A DNA stretch of 64,000 bases from Solidesulfovibrio fructosivorans JJ] (GCF_000179555.1 NZ_AECZ01000012.1:1-64000); one strand, 5' to 3'. Numbered from the stretch's first letter, positions 54,100 to 63,076 are shown. Notes: a model not told the origin generated them from the sequence alone. Numbers and translations are program-made.

Positions 54100-54864
54100 A
54101 TGCCCCGCATACTGGCCATAGCCAACCAGAAGGGCGGGGTGGGCAAGACCACCACGGCGCTCTCCCTGGCGGCGGCCCTGACGCTCGCCGGGCGGCGGGT
54201 CCTGGTCATGGACCTCGACCCCCACGGTTGCGCCTCGGCGCATCTGGGCATCTTTCCCGAGGATGTGGCCGCCACCTCGGCGGACGTGTTCCGGGCGCGG
54301 ACGCCGAGGGAAACGCCTTGGGAGCGGGTGGTTATCCGGCCGAGGCTGGCGGATTTTGATCTGGCCCCGAGCCATGCGGCGCTTTTGGATATGGAAACGG
54401 ACCTTGCGGACAGGAAGGGGAAGGGCGTGCTGCTGAAGGAAGCGCTGGCCGCGGGACCGGCCTACGACCACGTGATTCTCGACTGCCCGCCCCATACCGG
54501 GGTGGTGCTGGTCAACGCGCTTGTGGCCGCGGACCTGTGCCTCATCCCCATCCAGACGGATTTTCTGGCCCTGCACGGCGTGCGCAACCTTTTCGACACC
54601 ATGCGCACGCTCAACCGGGCGCTGCCCCGGCCCATCGCCTACCGGGCGCTGGCCACCATGTACGACCGGCGGGCCAAGGCCTGCCAGCGGGTGCTGGAGC
54701 TTTTGCGCGGCAAGTTCGTCGGCCGGATGTTCGCGACGGTCATCGGCCTCGACACCAAGTTTCGCGAAGCCAGCGCCGCCGGCCGGGTTATCCAGGACGT
54801 GGCCCCGGGCAGCCGGGGCGCGCGCGAATACGGCGAGTTGGCCAAAGAGGTGTTGTCCCTGTGA
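54100..54864 (+). CDS. ParA-family ATPase (ParC-like) of the Che operon
   Basis: 254 residues. Deviant Walker A NQKGGVGKTTTALSLAAAL (~8-26), Walker A' LVMDLDPHG, and Walker B region HVILDCPPHTGVVLVNAL. Such ParA proteins placed beside cheW/cheY/cheA position chemosensory clusters (ParC in Vibrio, PpfA in Rhodobacter). Its stop overlaps the next start (GTGA). An orphan ParA, no ParB near. Confidence 0.9.
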   Translation: MPRILAIANQKGGVGKTTTALSLAAALTLAGRRVLVMDLDPHGCASAHLGIFPEDVAATSADVFRARTPRETPWERVVIRPRLADFDLAPSHAALLDMETDLADRKGKGVLLKEALAAGPAYDHVILDCPPHTGVVLVNALVAADLCLIPIQTDFLALHGVRNLFDTMRTLNRALPRPIAYRALATMYDRRAKACQRVLELLRGKFVGRMFATVIGLDTKFREASAAGRVIQDVAPGSRGAREYGELAKEVLSL

Positions 54865-55580
54865 GCGGCCCCCTGGAGGAATATTTCAAGGAACACGTCA
54901 CGCTGCCCGAGAAGGGGCAGGGGGCGTTTTCCGATGCCGAGCGGGCCTTTCTGGCGCGCTACATGGGTGAGGATTTCGAGGCGGCCCTGTCCCGCGAGGG
55001 GCTTGACAAGCCCGCCCGGGTGGAAACCGTGGCCGGGGCGCTTGCCTCCGGGCCCGGCGACGAAGTGGCCCCGGCGTCGCAGGCCGCCGGGGCGGACGCC
55101 CCGCCGGAGCGGGACGCGGACGCGGCCCTGGAAGCCGGCCTGCGCCGCGCGGAGTCGCTCAAGCTTGTCGGGTTCCGCCTGGCCGGGCAGGAGCTGGCCG
55201 TGCCCATCGCCCAGGTGCAGGAAGTGCTGCGGGCCATGCCCGTGACCAGGCTGCCGGCCGCGCCGCCCCAGATCCTCGGCATCCTCAATCTCCGCGGCCG
55301 GGTGGTCCCCATGGTGGATTTGGCCGCGATCGCGGATTTTTCCGGTGCGCGGGGTGAAAACCGCTTCATCATCGTGTGCCGTTGCCGGGAGATGCTGGTG
55401 GGACTGATGGTGGAAACCCTGTCCACCATGTATCAGGCACGGGGAGAGGAGATCGAATGGGGGGTCGAGGCGCGGGTGGGCGTGGCCTCGGACCTTGTTT
55501 CCGGGCTGCTCAAGGTCGGCGAGGGGCTGGTCGCCATTCTCTCCGTTGACAGCCTTTTCCAAAAGGTTTTGAAGAGTTGA
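54861..55580 (+). CDS. cheW: CheW-like coupling protein with N-terminal extension
   Basis: 239 residues. C-terminal CheW domain (~97-235): LKLVGFRLAGQELAVPIAQV, ILNLRGRVVPMVDLAA, GLMVETLSTMYQAR. The N-terminal ~95 residues (PLEEYFKEHVTLPEKGQGAF then a DFEAALSREGLDKP region and a Pro/Ala/Asp stretch) are extra relative to a plain CheW and recall ParP-type CheW proteins that bind ParC. GTG start 54861 overlaps the ParA stop by 4 bp. Confidence 0.88.
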   Translation: MSGPLEEYFKEHVTLPEKGQGAFSDAERAFLARYMGEDFEAALSREGLDKPARVETVAGALASGPGDEVAPASQAAGADAPPERDADAALEAGLRRAESLKLVGFRLAGQELAVPIAQVQEVLRAMPVTRLPAAPPQILGILNLRGRVVPMVDLAAIADFSGARGENRFIIVCRCREMLVGLMVETLSTMYQARGEEIEWGVEARVGVASDLVSGLLKVGEGLVAILSVDSLFQKVLKS

Positions 55581-55592
55581 GGAGGTAGGTCG

Positions 55593-55961
55593 ATGCCCAA
55601 GCATATCCTCATCGTGGACGACTCCAAGACCGTGCGCAACCTTGTGGCATTCATCATGCGCAAGGAAGGCTTCAAGGTCACCGCGGCCGAGGACGGCCTC
55701 GACGGTCTGGAGAAGCTGTACACCGATCCGCAGGTCGATCTCATCATCACCGATATCAACATGCCGCGCATGGATGGCATCACCTTCATCAAAACCGTGC
55801 GCGAGCAGGATGCGTATCGGGATATCCCCATTGTGGTGCTCTCCACCGAGGGCGAGGAACGCGACATCCATGCCGGGCTTTCCATCGGGGCCAATTTGTA
55901 TATGGTAAAGCCGGCCCAGCCCGAAGTCATGGTGCGCAACGTGAAGATGCTTTTGGGGTAG
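55593..55961 (+). CDS. cheY: CheY-type response regulator
   Basis: 122 residues, receiver only. LIVDDSKTVRNLVAFIMRKE, phospho-Asp in LIITDINMPRMDG, VVLSTEGEERD (Thr/Ser site) and MVKPAQPEVM (Lys). Single-domain CheY that would accept phosphate from the adjacent CheA. Good GAGGAGGT SD before ATG 55593. Confidence 0.94.
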   Translation: MPKHILIVDDSKTVRNLVAFIMRKEGFKVTAAEDGLDGLEKLYTDPQVDLIITDINMPRMDGITFIKTVREQDAYRDIPIVVLSTEGEERDIHAGLSIGANLYMVKPAQPEVMVRNVKMLLG

Positions 55962-56007
55962 GTAGAGTGACGTCCCGAATCGACGTCGATAGCCGTGAGG
56001 TGCCTTG

Positions 56008-59000
56008 ATGAGCCAGGATTTCATGGATCCGGAATTGTTTGCCGACTTCATCGTGGAAGCGCGGGAGCATCTCGAAACCATCGAGCCCAATCTTCTCGAA
56101 TTGGAGCGCAACCCCGGAAACCTAAGCCTCCTCAACGACATTTTTCGCCCCATGCATTCCCTCAAGGGGGCCTCCGGCTTTCTTGGCCTCAATGCGATCA
56201 ACGGGCTGGCCCACAAGGCCGAAAACATCCTCGACGAGCTGCGCAAGGGCAACATTCCCGTCACGCCCGAGATCATGGACGTGATCCTGGCCGCCACGGA
56301 CCTGCTGCGCACCATGATCGAGAATCTGGAGCAGACCGGGGTCGAGGGCGACGTGGACACCGCGCCGGTCATCGCCCGCATCGCGGCCCAGCTCGAGGGC
56401 GGGCCGCCGGCCGCGCCCGAGGTGCCGGCCGCGCCCACCGATTTCCCGGCCGAGGATGTCGCCCCGCCCGCCGCCGAACCGACTCCCGAACCCGAACCGG
56501 AACCCGGGGCCGCCCCGGCCGTCGAGTCCGCACCCGCCGCCGGCAACGGCGCGGCCGCCGCGGCCGCCGAGAAGATCGCCAGGATCACCGAGGAGCTGCC
56601 GCCCTTCGTTCCCGACACCTACCAGCTCACCTCCATCGGCGAGGGCCATATGGCCGATTTCCTGGAAGAGGCCCGGGAAATCATCGAGCGCTTAAACGCC
56701 GCCCTGCTCGAACTCGAATCCGCCGGCGAGGGCCGCTCGGAAAGCATCAACGACATTTTCCGTTATTTCCACAACCTCAAGGGCAACAGCGGCATTATCG
56801 GCCACAAGGATTTAAACGCCCTGACCCATGAGGCCGAAACGCTGCTCAACCGCGTGCGCAAGGGCGAGATCGCCACCAGCCCGCTGATGGTGGATCTGCT
56901 TTTGGCCGTGGTCGATCAGGTCGAGGCCCTTGTCAGCGACATCGAGCCCGCCACGAGCATGGCCACGCCGCTCGACATCCGGCCGCTGGTGGCCCGTCTC
57001 AAGCAGGCCACCGAGGACGGCGAGGTGTTCGAGTCGCCGAGCGCCGGGACGGCGGCCGACCAGCCGGAAGAGGAAGGCGAGGCCGCGTCCGAGGCGGAAG
57101 GCGAACCGGAACCCGCGCCGCAGGAAGCCGGCCCCGCCGCCAAGGAATCCGCCAAGCCCGCCGCCACGGGCTACGACCCCGAGGACGTGGCCGTCTTCGA
57201 GTCCACCATCGACCAGCAGATCGTATATATGGGCCAGGCCCTGGCCGGGCTGGCCGAGGATCCCGAATCCAAGGAGATGGAGGACGGCCTTTACCGCGCC
57301 CTGGTCACCATCCAGAATTCCTCGGGCTACATGGGGCTTTCCGACCTCAAGGTCCAGGCCGAGCGCACGGCCGGCCTCGTGGACCAGGCCCGCAAATCCG
57401 GTCTTTCCTTCGACATCCTGCTCGACATGCTGCGCCAGGAGTGCTCGATCCTGGGCGACATGCTCACCGCCGCCCTGGCCACGCTTCGCGGCGGCAAGGC
57501 CCCGGCCGCGCCCAAGGCGGCCCCGCTGCCGGCCAGCGAACCGGCTCCCGCGCCCAAGGCCGAGCCCAAGGCCGCGCCCAAGGCCGAGCCCAAGGCCGCG
57601 CCCAAGGCGGCTCCCGCGCCGGAATCCGAACCGGCCCCCGCTCCCAAGGCAAAACCCAAGGCCGAACCCCAGCCGGAAGCCAAGCCCACGCCGCCTCCCG
57701 CCGCCAAACCCGCGCCCGAGGCGAAACCGGCGGCCAAGTCCGCGCCGGCCCCCGCGTCAAAGCCGGCGGCCAAGCCCGCCAAGCCTGCCGCCCAGGCCGC
57801 GCCCGCCGCCCAGGCGGGCGAAGCCGGCGGCAAGCCCAAGGTGTCGGCCACCATCCGCGTGGACCACGAAAAGCTCGACCATCTGATGAACCTTATCGGC
57901 GAGCTCATCATCAACCGCAACCGCTTCGCCATGCTCGCCCGCTCCCTGGAAGAGGGCAAAAACGACGTGGCCCACATCGGCCAGCAGCTGACCGAAACCA
58001 CCTATTCCATGGCGCGTATCTCCGACGATCTGCAAGACACGATCATGAAGGTGCGCATGGTGCCGGTCTCCACGGTCTTTTCCCGCTTTCCGCGCCTGGT
58101 GCGCGACCTGTCGCGCAAATCCGGCAAGGAAGTGAACCTCATCACCGAAGGCGAGGAAACCGAACTCGACAAGTCCGTGGTCGAAGTCATCGGCGACCCG
58201 CTGGTGCACCTCATCCGAAATTCCGTGGACCACGGCATCGAGACCGAGGCCGAGCGCGTGGCCACCGGCAAGCCGCCGGTGGGCCGGGTGTGGCTTCGCG
58301 CCTACCACCGGGGCAATTCCGTGGCCATCGAGATCGAGGACGACGGCAAGGGCATCGACCCGGCCAAGATGCGCGAAGTGGCGGTCAAAAAAAATCTCAT
58401 GTCGCCCGAGGAGGCCAAGGCCCTCGACGACCGCGACGCCATCGACATCATCTTCATGCCCGGCTTCTCCTCGGCCGAGAAGATCACCGACATCTCCGGC
58501 CGCGGCGTGGGCATGGACGTGGTGCGCACCAACATCAAGAACCTCAAGGGCACGGTCAACGTCACGAGCGAAGTGGGCAAGGGCACCAAGTTCACCCTGT
58601 CCCTGCCGCTGACCCTGGCCATCATCGACGCGCTGATGGTGGTGGTCGCCGGCCAGATTTACGCCATCCCGCTCGATTCCGTCTCCGAGACGACCAAGAT
58701 CGAACTCAAGCGCATGACCGAGGTCAACAAGCGCAAGTGCGTGACGCTTCGCGGCGAGGTGCTCGGCATCGTGGAACTGGCCGAAATCCTCGAGCTGCCG
58801 CCTGAAGAGAGGGAACGGGAAATCGTCCCCATCGTCATCCTCCAGGACAACGAGCGCCGCCTCGGACTTATCGTCGACCGGCTGCTCGAGCGCCAGGAAA
58901 TCGTCATCAAGCCGCTCGGGGCCTATCTCTCGGAATTCGATATGCGCGGCATCTCCGGCGCGACCATCATGGGCGACGGCTCGGTCGTGCTCATCCTCGA

Positions 59001-59052
59001 CCCGCACGAAATCTACATGATGTCCACCCCGGGCGTTCGCTCGAAAGGGTAG
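56008..59052 (+). CDS. cheA: Chemotaxis histidine kinase CheA with two active HPt and one degenerate HPt domain
   Basis: 1014 residues, about 1.5 times E. coli CheA. HPt 1 (~4-110, phospho-His ~50 in PMHSLKGASGFLGL), HPt 2 (~215-325, His ~255 in YFHNLKGNSGIIG) and HPt-like 3 (~390-490), where the aligned segment VTIQNSSGYMGL lacks the His (Val ~433). A ~120-residue Pro/Ala/Lys linker follows, then dimerisation (VDHEKLDHLMNLIGELIINR), ATPase (NSVDHGIETEAERV; IEDDGKGID; ITDISGRGVGMDVV) and CheW-like domain. ATG 56008 preferred over TTG 56005. Last gene of the operon; a type B hairpin follows. Confidence 0.94.
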   Translation: MSQDFMDPELFADFIVEAREHLETIEPNLLELERNPGNLSLLNDIFRPMHSLKGASGFLGLNAINGLAHKAENILDELRKGNIPVTPEIMDVILAATDLLRTMIENLEQTGVEGDVDTAPVIARIAAQLEGGPPAAPEVPAAPTDFPAEDVAPPAAEPTPEPEPEPGAAPAVESAPAAGNGAAAAAAEKIARITEELPPFVPDTYQLTSIGEGHMADFLEEAREIIERLNAALLELESAGEGRSESINDIFRYFHNLKGNSGIIGHKDLNALTHEAETLLNRVRKGEIATSPLMVDLLLAVVDQVEALVSDIEPATSMATPLDIRPLVARLKQATEDGEVFESPSAGTAADQPEEEGEAASEAEGEPEPAPQEAGPAAKESAKPAATGYDPEDVAVFESTIDQQIVYMGQALAGLAEDPESKEMEDGLYRALVTIQNSSGYMGLSDLKVQAERTAGLVDQARKSGLSFDILLDMLRQECSILGDMLTAALATLRGGKAPAAPKAAPLPASEPAPAPKAEPKAAPKAEPKAAPKAAPAPESEPAPAPKAKPKAEPQPEAKPTPPPAAKPAPEAKPAAKSAPAPASKPAAKPAKPAAQAAPAAQAGEAGGKPKVSATIRVDHEKLDHLMNLIGELIINRNRFAMLARSLEEGKNDVAHIGQQLTETTYSMARISDDLQDTIMKVRMVPVSTVFSRFPRLVRDLSRKSGKEVNLITEGEETELDKSVVEVIGDPLVHLIRNSVDHGIETEAERVATGKPPVGRVWLRAYHRGNSVAIEIEDDGKGIDPAKMREVAVKKNLMSPEEAKALDDRDAIDIIFMPGFSSAEKITDISGRGVGMDVVRTNIKNLKGTVNVTSEVGKGTKFTLSLPLTLAIIDALMVVVAGQIYAIPLDSVSETTKIELKRMTEVNKRKCVTLRGEVLGIVELAEILELPPEEREREIVPIVILQDNERRLGLIVDRLLERQEIVIKPLGAYLSEFDMRGISGATIMGDGSVVLILDPHEIYMMSTPGVRSKG

Positions 59053-59071
59053 GCAAGCATGCCTCCGGCGG

Positions 59072-59107
59072 CCAGGGGGAAACTTTTTGAAAAAAGTTTC
59101 CCCCTGG
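59072..59107 (+). repeat. Type B intergenic hairpin, copy 3
   Basis: CCAGGGGGAAACTTTTT / AAAAGTTTCCCCCTGG followed by ACCCCCTTCCAAAACTTTT, the conserved flank, after the cheA stop. Confidence 0.78.
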
Positions 59108-59142
59108 ACCCCCTTCCAAAACTTTTAATGGGAATAACCAGT

Positions 59143-59182
59143 GAGCCCCTATCCGACGCGAATCGGATAGGGGCTCTTGTTT
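59143..59182. terminator. Bidirectional intrinsic terminator between cheA and the b5 gene
   Basis: GAGCCCCTATCCGA / TCGGATAGGGGCTC, perfect 14-bp stem, then TTGTTT. It lies between the two opposite type B hairpins. Confidence 0.82.
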
Positions 59183-59217
59183 GGCGGACCCTATGAAAAG
59201 TTTTTGAAGGAGGGGGT

Positions 59218-59257
59218 CCGGGGGAGGGGACTTTTTTCAAAAAGTCCCCTCCCCCGG
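59218..59257 (-). repeat. Type B intergenic hairpin, copy 4
   Basis: CCGGGGGAGGGGACTTTTT / AAAGTCCCCTCCCCCGG, with minus-strand flank ACCCCCTCCTTCAAAAACTTT. Serves the minus-strand gene that ends at 59280. Confidence 0.75.
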
Positions 59258-59279
59258 AAGCCTTTCCTCTTCTCCTCCC

Positions 59280-60017
59280 CTAGTCTTCGTGCGGCGGGAA
59301 GGTCAGGGCCGCGCCGAACCAGCCGATCAGCGAGACCAGCGGGAAAAGCGCCAGGACCACGATGATGAAGCCGGGGTGGCTGCCGGGGTGGGCGAGCATA
59401 TCCGGGGCCTTGAGATGGGCCACGAAGGCCCACAGCGCGGCCAGGAAGAGGATCGGGGTGGCGATGAGCTTGACGATGACGGGGGGGATGCGGGCGGAGG
59501 CGTAGTTGAGCCACCAGGTGAAAAGCCCGGTGACGATGGCCACCGGCGTGAAGACCACCGCCGCCCCGAGCAGCACGAGCAGGGCCGCGTCGAATCCGGC
59601 CCAGCCGGTGACGAGCGCCAGCACCAGGCACAGCGGGGCCAGCACGCAAAAGGCGATGGGAAAGTGCACGGTCATGGGGTGGGGGTGGCGCTTGAGCATG
59701 GGAAACCGCGTCATGTACTTGGAAATCCAGGCCGGCACGCGGTTGGCCACGGGTTCCGGGGCCAGAACAGGCGCTTCCAGGATGCCGACGCGGGGGAAAC
59801 GCGTGAGCAACTCGGCGGAATGCGGGGCCTGGGCCAGGTCGAGGCCCATGTCCATGCCGGCGTGGTGCCGGTTCATGTGCTTGCCGTCTTTCCACCGCTT
59901 GCTGGATGAAATGTCGTAGACCACGCCTTTGTAGGCCACGTAGGCGGGCTTGCCGTCGCTGCCGTCGTAGCCGGCCAGTTCTTGGGGCGTGAAATGTTTA
60001 TCGGGCGTCTGGCTCAT
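59280..60017 (-). CDS. Cytochrome b5-like heme domain fused to DUF2231 membrane domain
   Basis: 245 residues. N-terminal b5-like domain (~8-75): FTPQELAGYDGSDGKPAYVA, then KGVVYDISSSKRWKDGKHMN with His candidates for heme (H in GKHMNRHH). A linker leads to four helices (~110-240) starting HPHPMTVHFPIAFCVLAPLC, a DUF2231 pattern. Probably inner-membrane redox or heme protein; partner unknown. Its start overlaps the response-regulator gene by 20 bp, so both are co-transcribed. Confidence 0.82.
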   Translation of the reverse strand: MSQTPDKHFTPQELAGYDGSDGKPAYVAYKGVVYDISSSKRWKDGKHMNRHHAGMDMGLDLAQAPHSAELLTRFPRVGILEAPVLAPEPVANRVPAWISKYMTRFPMLKRHPHPMTVHFPIAFCVLAPLCLVLALVTGWAGFDAALLVLLGAAVVFTPVAIVTGLFTWWLNYASARIPPVIVKLIATPILFLAALWAFVAHLKAPDMLAHPGSHPGFIIVVLALFPLVSLIGWFGAALTFPPHED

Positions 60018-60447
60018 GCATCGCTCCTGGATGACGTTTGTGGGGGGCGTCGATGAGATCGAATTTGCGCAATTCGTCGAGCACGGTGTCGCAGCTGAAG
60101 GGCTTGGCCAGAAAGGACATGGCCTGGCCCTGGAAAAAGGCGCGGTAGACGGTCACGTCGTCGTCCTGGGCCGAGATCATGATGACCTTGGCCGCGTCGG
60201 ATGACGAGACGCCCTGTTGGTGTTCCAGGTGGCGCATGCCTTCAAGCGCCTGGTGGCCGTCCATGCCGGGCATCAGGACGTCGACGAAAATGAGGTCGTA
60301 GGGATCGCCCGCGGAGAGCGCGCGACCAAAGGCGGAAAGCCCGTCCTTGCCGTTGGCGGCCGTGTCGCAGGCGGCATACGGGGACAGGATTTCCCGAAGG
60401 AAACAGGTGTTGACTGGATCGTCGTCGACGATGAGCGCTCGCAGCAT
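59998..60447 (-). CDS. CheY-like response regulator
   Basis: 149 residues. LIVDDDPVNTCFLREIL, phospho-Asp in LIFVDVLMPGMDGHQALEG, VIMISAQDDD, FLAKPFSCDTVLDEL. Single receiver domain, no output domain. It precedes and overlaps the b5/DUF2231 gene, which it may regulate indirectly. No strong SD identified before ATG 60447. Confidence 0.9.
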   Translation of the reverse strand: MLRALIVDDDPVNTCFLREILSPYAACDTAANGKDGLSAFGRALSAGDPYDLIFVDVLMPGMDGHQALEGMRHLEHQQGVSSSDAAKVIMISAQDDDVTVYRAFFQGQAMSFLAKPFSCDTVLDELRKFDLIDAPHKRHPGAMHEPDAR

Positions 60448-60574
60448 GTGGCTTCCCGAAGCTGGCGGACATCCTGCCCGCCTCGCCGGAGAACCCTAAC
60501 ACAACATTGCGCCGCGTCAACACAATCCACGAGACTGAAAAGGGAAGTGCGAGGGGAGGGAATTACAAAAAGGA

Positions 60575-60619
60575 AGCGCGAAAGGGGAAATCCCTTAAAA
60601 AAGGGGGCCCCCTCTCGCG
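60575..60619. repeat. Type A-like intergenic hairpin, copy 5 (diverged)
   Basis: GCGCGAAAGGGGAAATCCCTT / AAGGGGGCCCCCTCTCGCGC, imperfect, same design as the A elements. Confidence 0.55.
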
Positions 60620-60681
60620 CGGGCCCTTTTCCCGAATTTTTTCCCACGGGCGTTTTCATGGGGAAGAGACCTCGGACAGGG

Positions 60682-60855
60682 TTACTTCCGCCCCTCGAGA
60701 CCGGCCGGGTGTCCAGCCAGGCCGCAATACCCCGTATCCGGGCCGGCGGCGCGCCACATCATGCACATGGTTCCCTGGCAGAACTTCAGCTTGTCGTCGT
60801 GGGTGGTTAAAAGCGGACAGTATTTGAACTTGGCTTCCTTTTCGGTCACGGGCAT
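60682..60855 (-). CDS. Small Cys-rich protein (57 aa)
   Basis: Begins MPVTEKEAKFKYCPLLTTH and includes KFCQGTMCMMW and TGYCGLAG: four Cys that could bind a metal or Fe-S cluster. No family recognised. Strong support from AAAGGAGG placed directly after the TAA of the upstream phosphatase gene, ATG only 16 bp beyond it, so it is probably translationally coupled. Too short for routine ORF calling and overlapped by longer non-coding frames. Confidence 0.75.
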   Translation of the reverse strand: MPVTEKEAKFKYCPLLTTHDDKLKFCQGTMCMMWRAAGPDTGYCGLAGHPAGLEGRK

Positions 60856-60871
60856 GGGGCGTGCCTCCTTT

Positions 60872-63076
60872 TTAAGCCTGGTCGGTTACGGCGACGACGA
60901 CCAGGGTCACGTCGTCGTCCAGGGATTTCGCCCCCCGGAAGGCGTCCAGGGCGGCGAACAGGGCGTCGAGAACGGCTTGCGCTCCGTCCGGGGCGGCTTT
61001 GGCCAGGATGTCGCGGGTGCGCTCCTTGCCGAACATCTCCCCGGCGGCGTTTTCGGCCTCCCACAGGCCGTCGGAACCGATGAGAATGACCTGCCCCGGG
61101 GCCAGGGCCGCCGCGCCGGTTTCAAAACGGGCCTCCTCGGCCACGCCAAGGGCCATGCCCCGGGCGGTGAGCGCATCGATGCCGCCGGTCGCCGGATCGT
61201 AGCGCATGGCCGGGTCGTGGCCGCCCCGGGCGAACGTCGCCGTGCGGGCCGCCGGGTCGATCTCCATGTAAAAAAGCGTCATGAACCGGCCGGTGCCGTA
61301 GACGTCGCGGGTGAGTTCCCGGTTGACGTCGCGAAGCACCTCGCCGGGCGCGCCCGGGTGCTTGGCCCTGGGACGCAGCAGCGCCCGGGCCGTGGTCATG
61401 AGCAGGGCCGCCTCGAGGCCGTGCCCGGACACGTCGCCCAGGGCGATGGCGAGCCGCCCCGCCTTGTCGCCCTCCAGAGGAATGAAATCGAAATAGTCGC
61501 CGCCGGTCTCGTCGCAGTAGCGGCTGGCGGCGGCGAACCGAAGGCCCGGGACCATCGGCGGTTCGGCCGGCAGCAGGCTGTGCTGGATTTCGCTGGCCAG
61601 GGCCAGGGTTTCGCTGAGGCGCACATGGGCCTTCAGGCGCGGGGCCATGGCGTTGAACATGCGGCCCAGCTCGCCGATTTCGTCGCGGCCCGTGGCTTCC
61701 ACCCGGGCGTCGAAATCGCCTTCGGCCAGCTTGCCGGCGGCGTCGGTCAGGGCCCGGATGGGGCGGGTGACGGCCTGCGAGGCGCGAAGCGAGATGAAGA
61801 TCAGGGCCAGCATGACGGCGGCCACGACGAAGGTGCCGAAGGTGAAAAGGTTCATGATGCTGCCCTCGACGTCTTCGCCCACTGCCCGGGAGGCGGCCAG
61901 GACGTCGGCCACCGAGGCGATCTGCATGAGCGCCTCGCCCTCGGCCGTGCGGGCATAGGCGGCCAGGGAGTCGCGGCCGTCGTAGGTCAGCCGTCGCACG
62001 CCGGAAACGCCCTTTTCCACGTCCTCGGCCATGGCGGCAAGCGTTGCCGTATCCGGCGAGGGCAGGGGCGACGGCGTAACGAAGGCGTGCCAGCCGTGTC
62101 CGTGTTCCAGGCGCTTTTGCCCGGCTTCGACCATGAGCGTCGGCCGGCCGGCCGTGTCGCGGTCGCTTATGACCAGAAGCGACCGCACGTTGCCGGAAAA
62201 GTGGCTCGGCATGCTGACCGAGGCGAGTAGGGTGTCGAGGGGGGTGAGGATGGCCGCGACCCCGGCGGTGGTGCCTTCCGGGCCGACGATGCGGCAGGAG
62301 ACGGCCACGGCGATGCGGCCCGTGCCCGGTTCCGCCTGGGGTGGGGTCCACACCGGCCCGGGGAGTTCCATGGCGGCTTGATACCAGGGGGCCCGGGTGG
62401 GGTCGAAACGCTTGGGCGATCCGGCCAGGGCCGGGTAGATGGCCATGAGCCCCGAAGGAAGGGCCGTTATCTGGAAGTGGGCCAGCCGGCCGGCCAGGGC
62501 GGCGATGCGGCGGCTCGGGGCAAGCAGGGCGGCCAGCCGTCGCGGCTCGGGCGCGTCCAGGGCATTCGCGGCGTTCGAGCCCGCCGGCAGACGCAGGGTG
62601 ATGCGGTCCGGGTCCACGGGAAGGGGCGTTTGCGTGCCGGCCGGGGACAGGCGGAAGTAGTCGGGCAGGTCTTTGAAACCGATCGGGGCGTCCGGGGACG
62701 TTTCCGCATCGTGGCTTCGGCCCATTCCCATGCCCATTCTCATGCCCATATGCGCGCCCCGCATGGCTTCGACCGTGACCACGTCGTCCGGGTCCGGTGC
62801 CGGGGGCTCGGGCGCGGCCAGGAGGTTTTCGGCGGCAAGTCCCTGCATGGTCACGGCCACGGACAAGGTCTTTCGCCGACTGTCGAGGAGCCGGGCGTGG
62901 TCTTCCACCAGCCGGCGCAGCCGTGTTTCGGCCTCGGCCACGAGTTGGGCGGCCACGCGCCCGGCCAGCTTGTCGGCGAGACGGTGCAGGGCGAACTGGC
63001 TGTTGGCGCGCAACAGCACGATCGGCGTGAGCGAAAGGGCGGCCAGAAGCCAGAACAGTTTCCAGCGGATGCGCAC
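60872..63076 (-). CDS. Membrane Cache-HAMP-SpoIIE (PP2C) serine phosphatase 2
   Basis: 734 residues. Membrane segment (~8-24), periplasmic sensor to ~395 with DPTRAPWYQAAM, second membrane segment (~400-425), HAMP (VTRPIRALTDAAGKLAEGDF), and SpoIIE/PP2C with DETGGDYFDFIPL, LGDVSGHGLEAALLM, LIGSDGLWEAENA and SLDDDVTLVVVAV. Paralogue of the gene at 3039. Odd: residues 105-122 of the sensor hold six Met and two His, a possible metal-binding insert. Downstream of the helicase gene, 37 bp apart; a small Cys-rich gene follows. Confidence 0.9.
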   Translation of the reverse strand: MRIRWKLFWLLAALSLTPIVLLRANSQFALHRLADKLAGRVAAQLVAEAETRLRRLVEDHARLLDSRRKTLSVAVTMQGLAAENLLAAPEPPAPDPDDVVTVEAMRGAHMGMRMGMGMGRSHDAETSPDAPIGFKDLPDYFRLSPAGTQTPLPVDPDRITLRLPAGSNAANALDAPEPRRLAALLAPSRRIAALAGRLAHFQITALPSGLMAIYPALAGSPKRFDPTRAPWYQAAMELPGPVWTPPQAEPGTGRIAVAVSCRIVGPEGTTAGVAAILTPLDTLLASVSMPSHFSGNVRSLLVISDRDTAGRPTLMVEAGQKRLEHGHGWHAFVTPSPLPSPDTATLAAMAEDVEKGVSGVRRLTYDGRDSLAAYARTAEGEALMQIASVADVLAASRAVGEDVEGSIMNLFTFGTFVVAAVMLALIFISLRASQAVTRPIRALTDAAGKLAEGDFDARVEATGRDEIGELGRMFNAMAPRLKAHVRLSETLALASEIQHSLLPAEPPMVPGLRFAAASRYCDETGGDYFDFIPLEGDKAGRLAIALGDVSGHGLEAALLMTTARALLRPRAKHPGAPGEVLRDVNRELTRDVYGTGRFMTLFYMEIDPAARTATFARGGHDPAMRYDPATGGIDALTARGMALGVAEEARFETGAAALAPGQVILIGSDGLWEAENAAGEMFGKERTRDILAKAAPDGAQAVLDALFAALDAFRGAKSLDDDVTLVVVAVTDQA

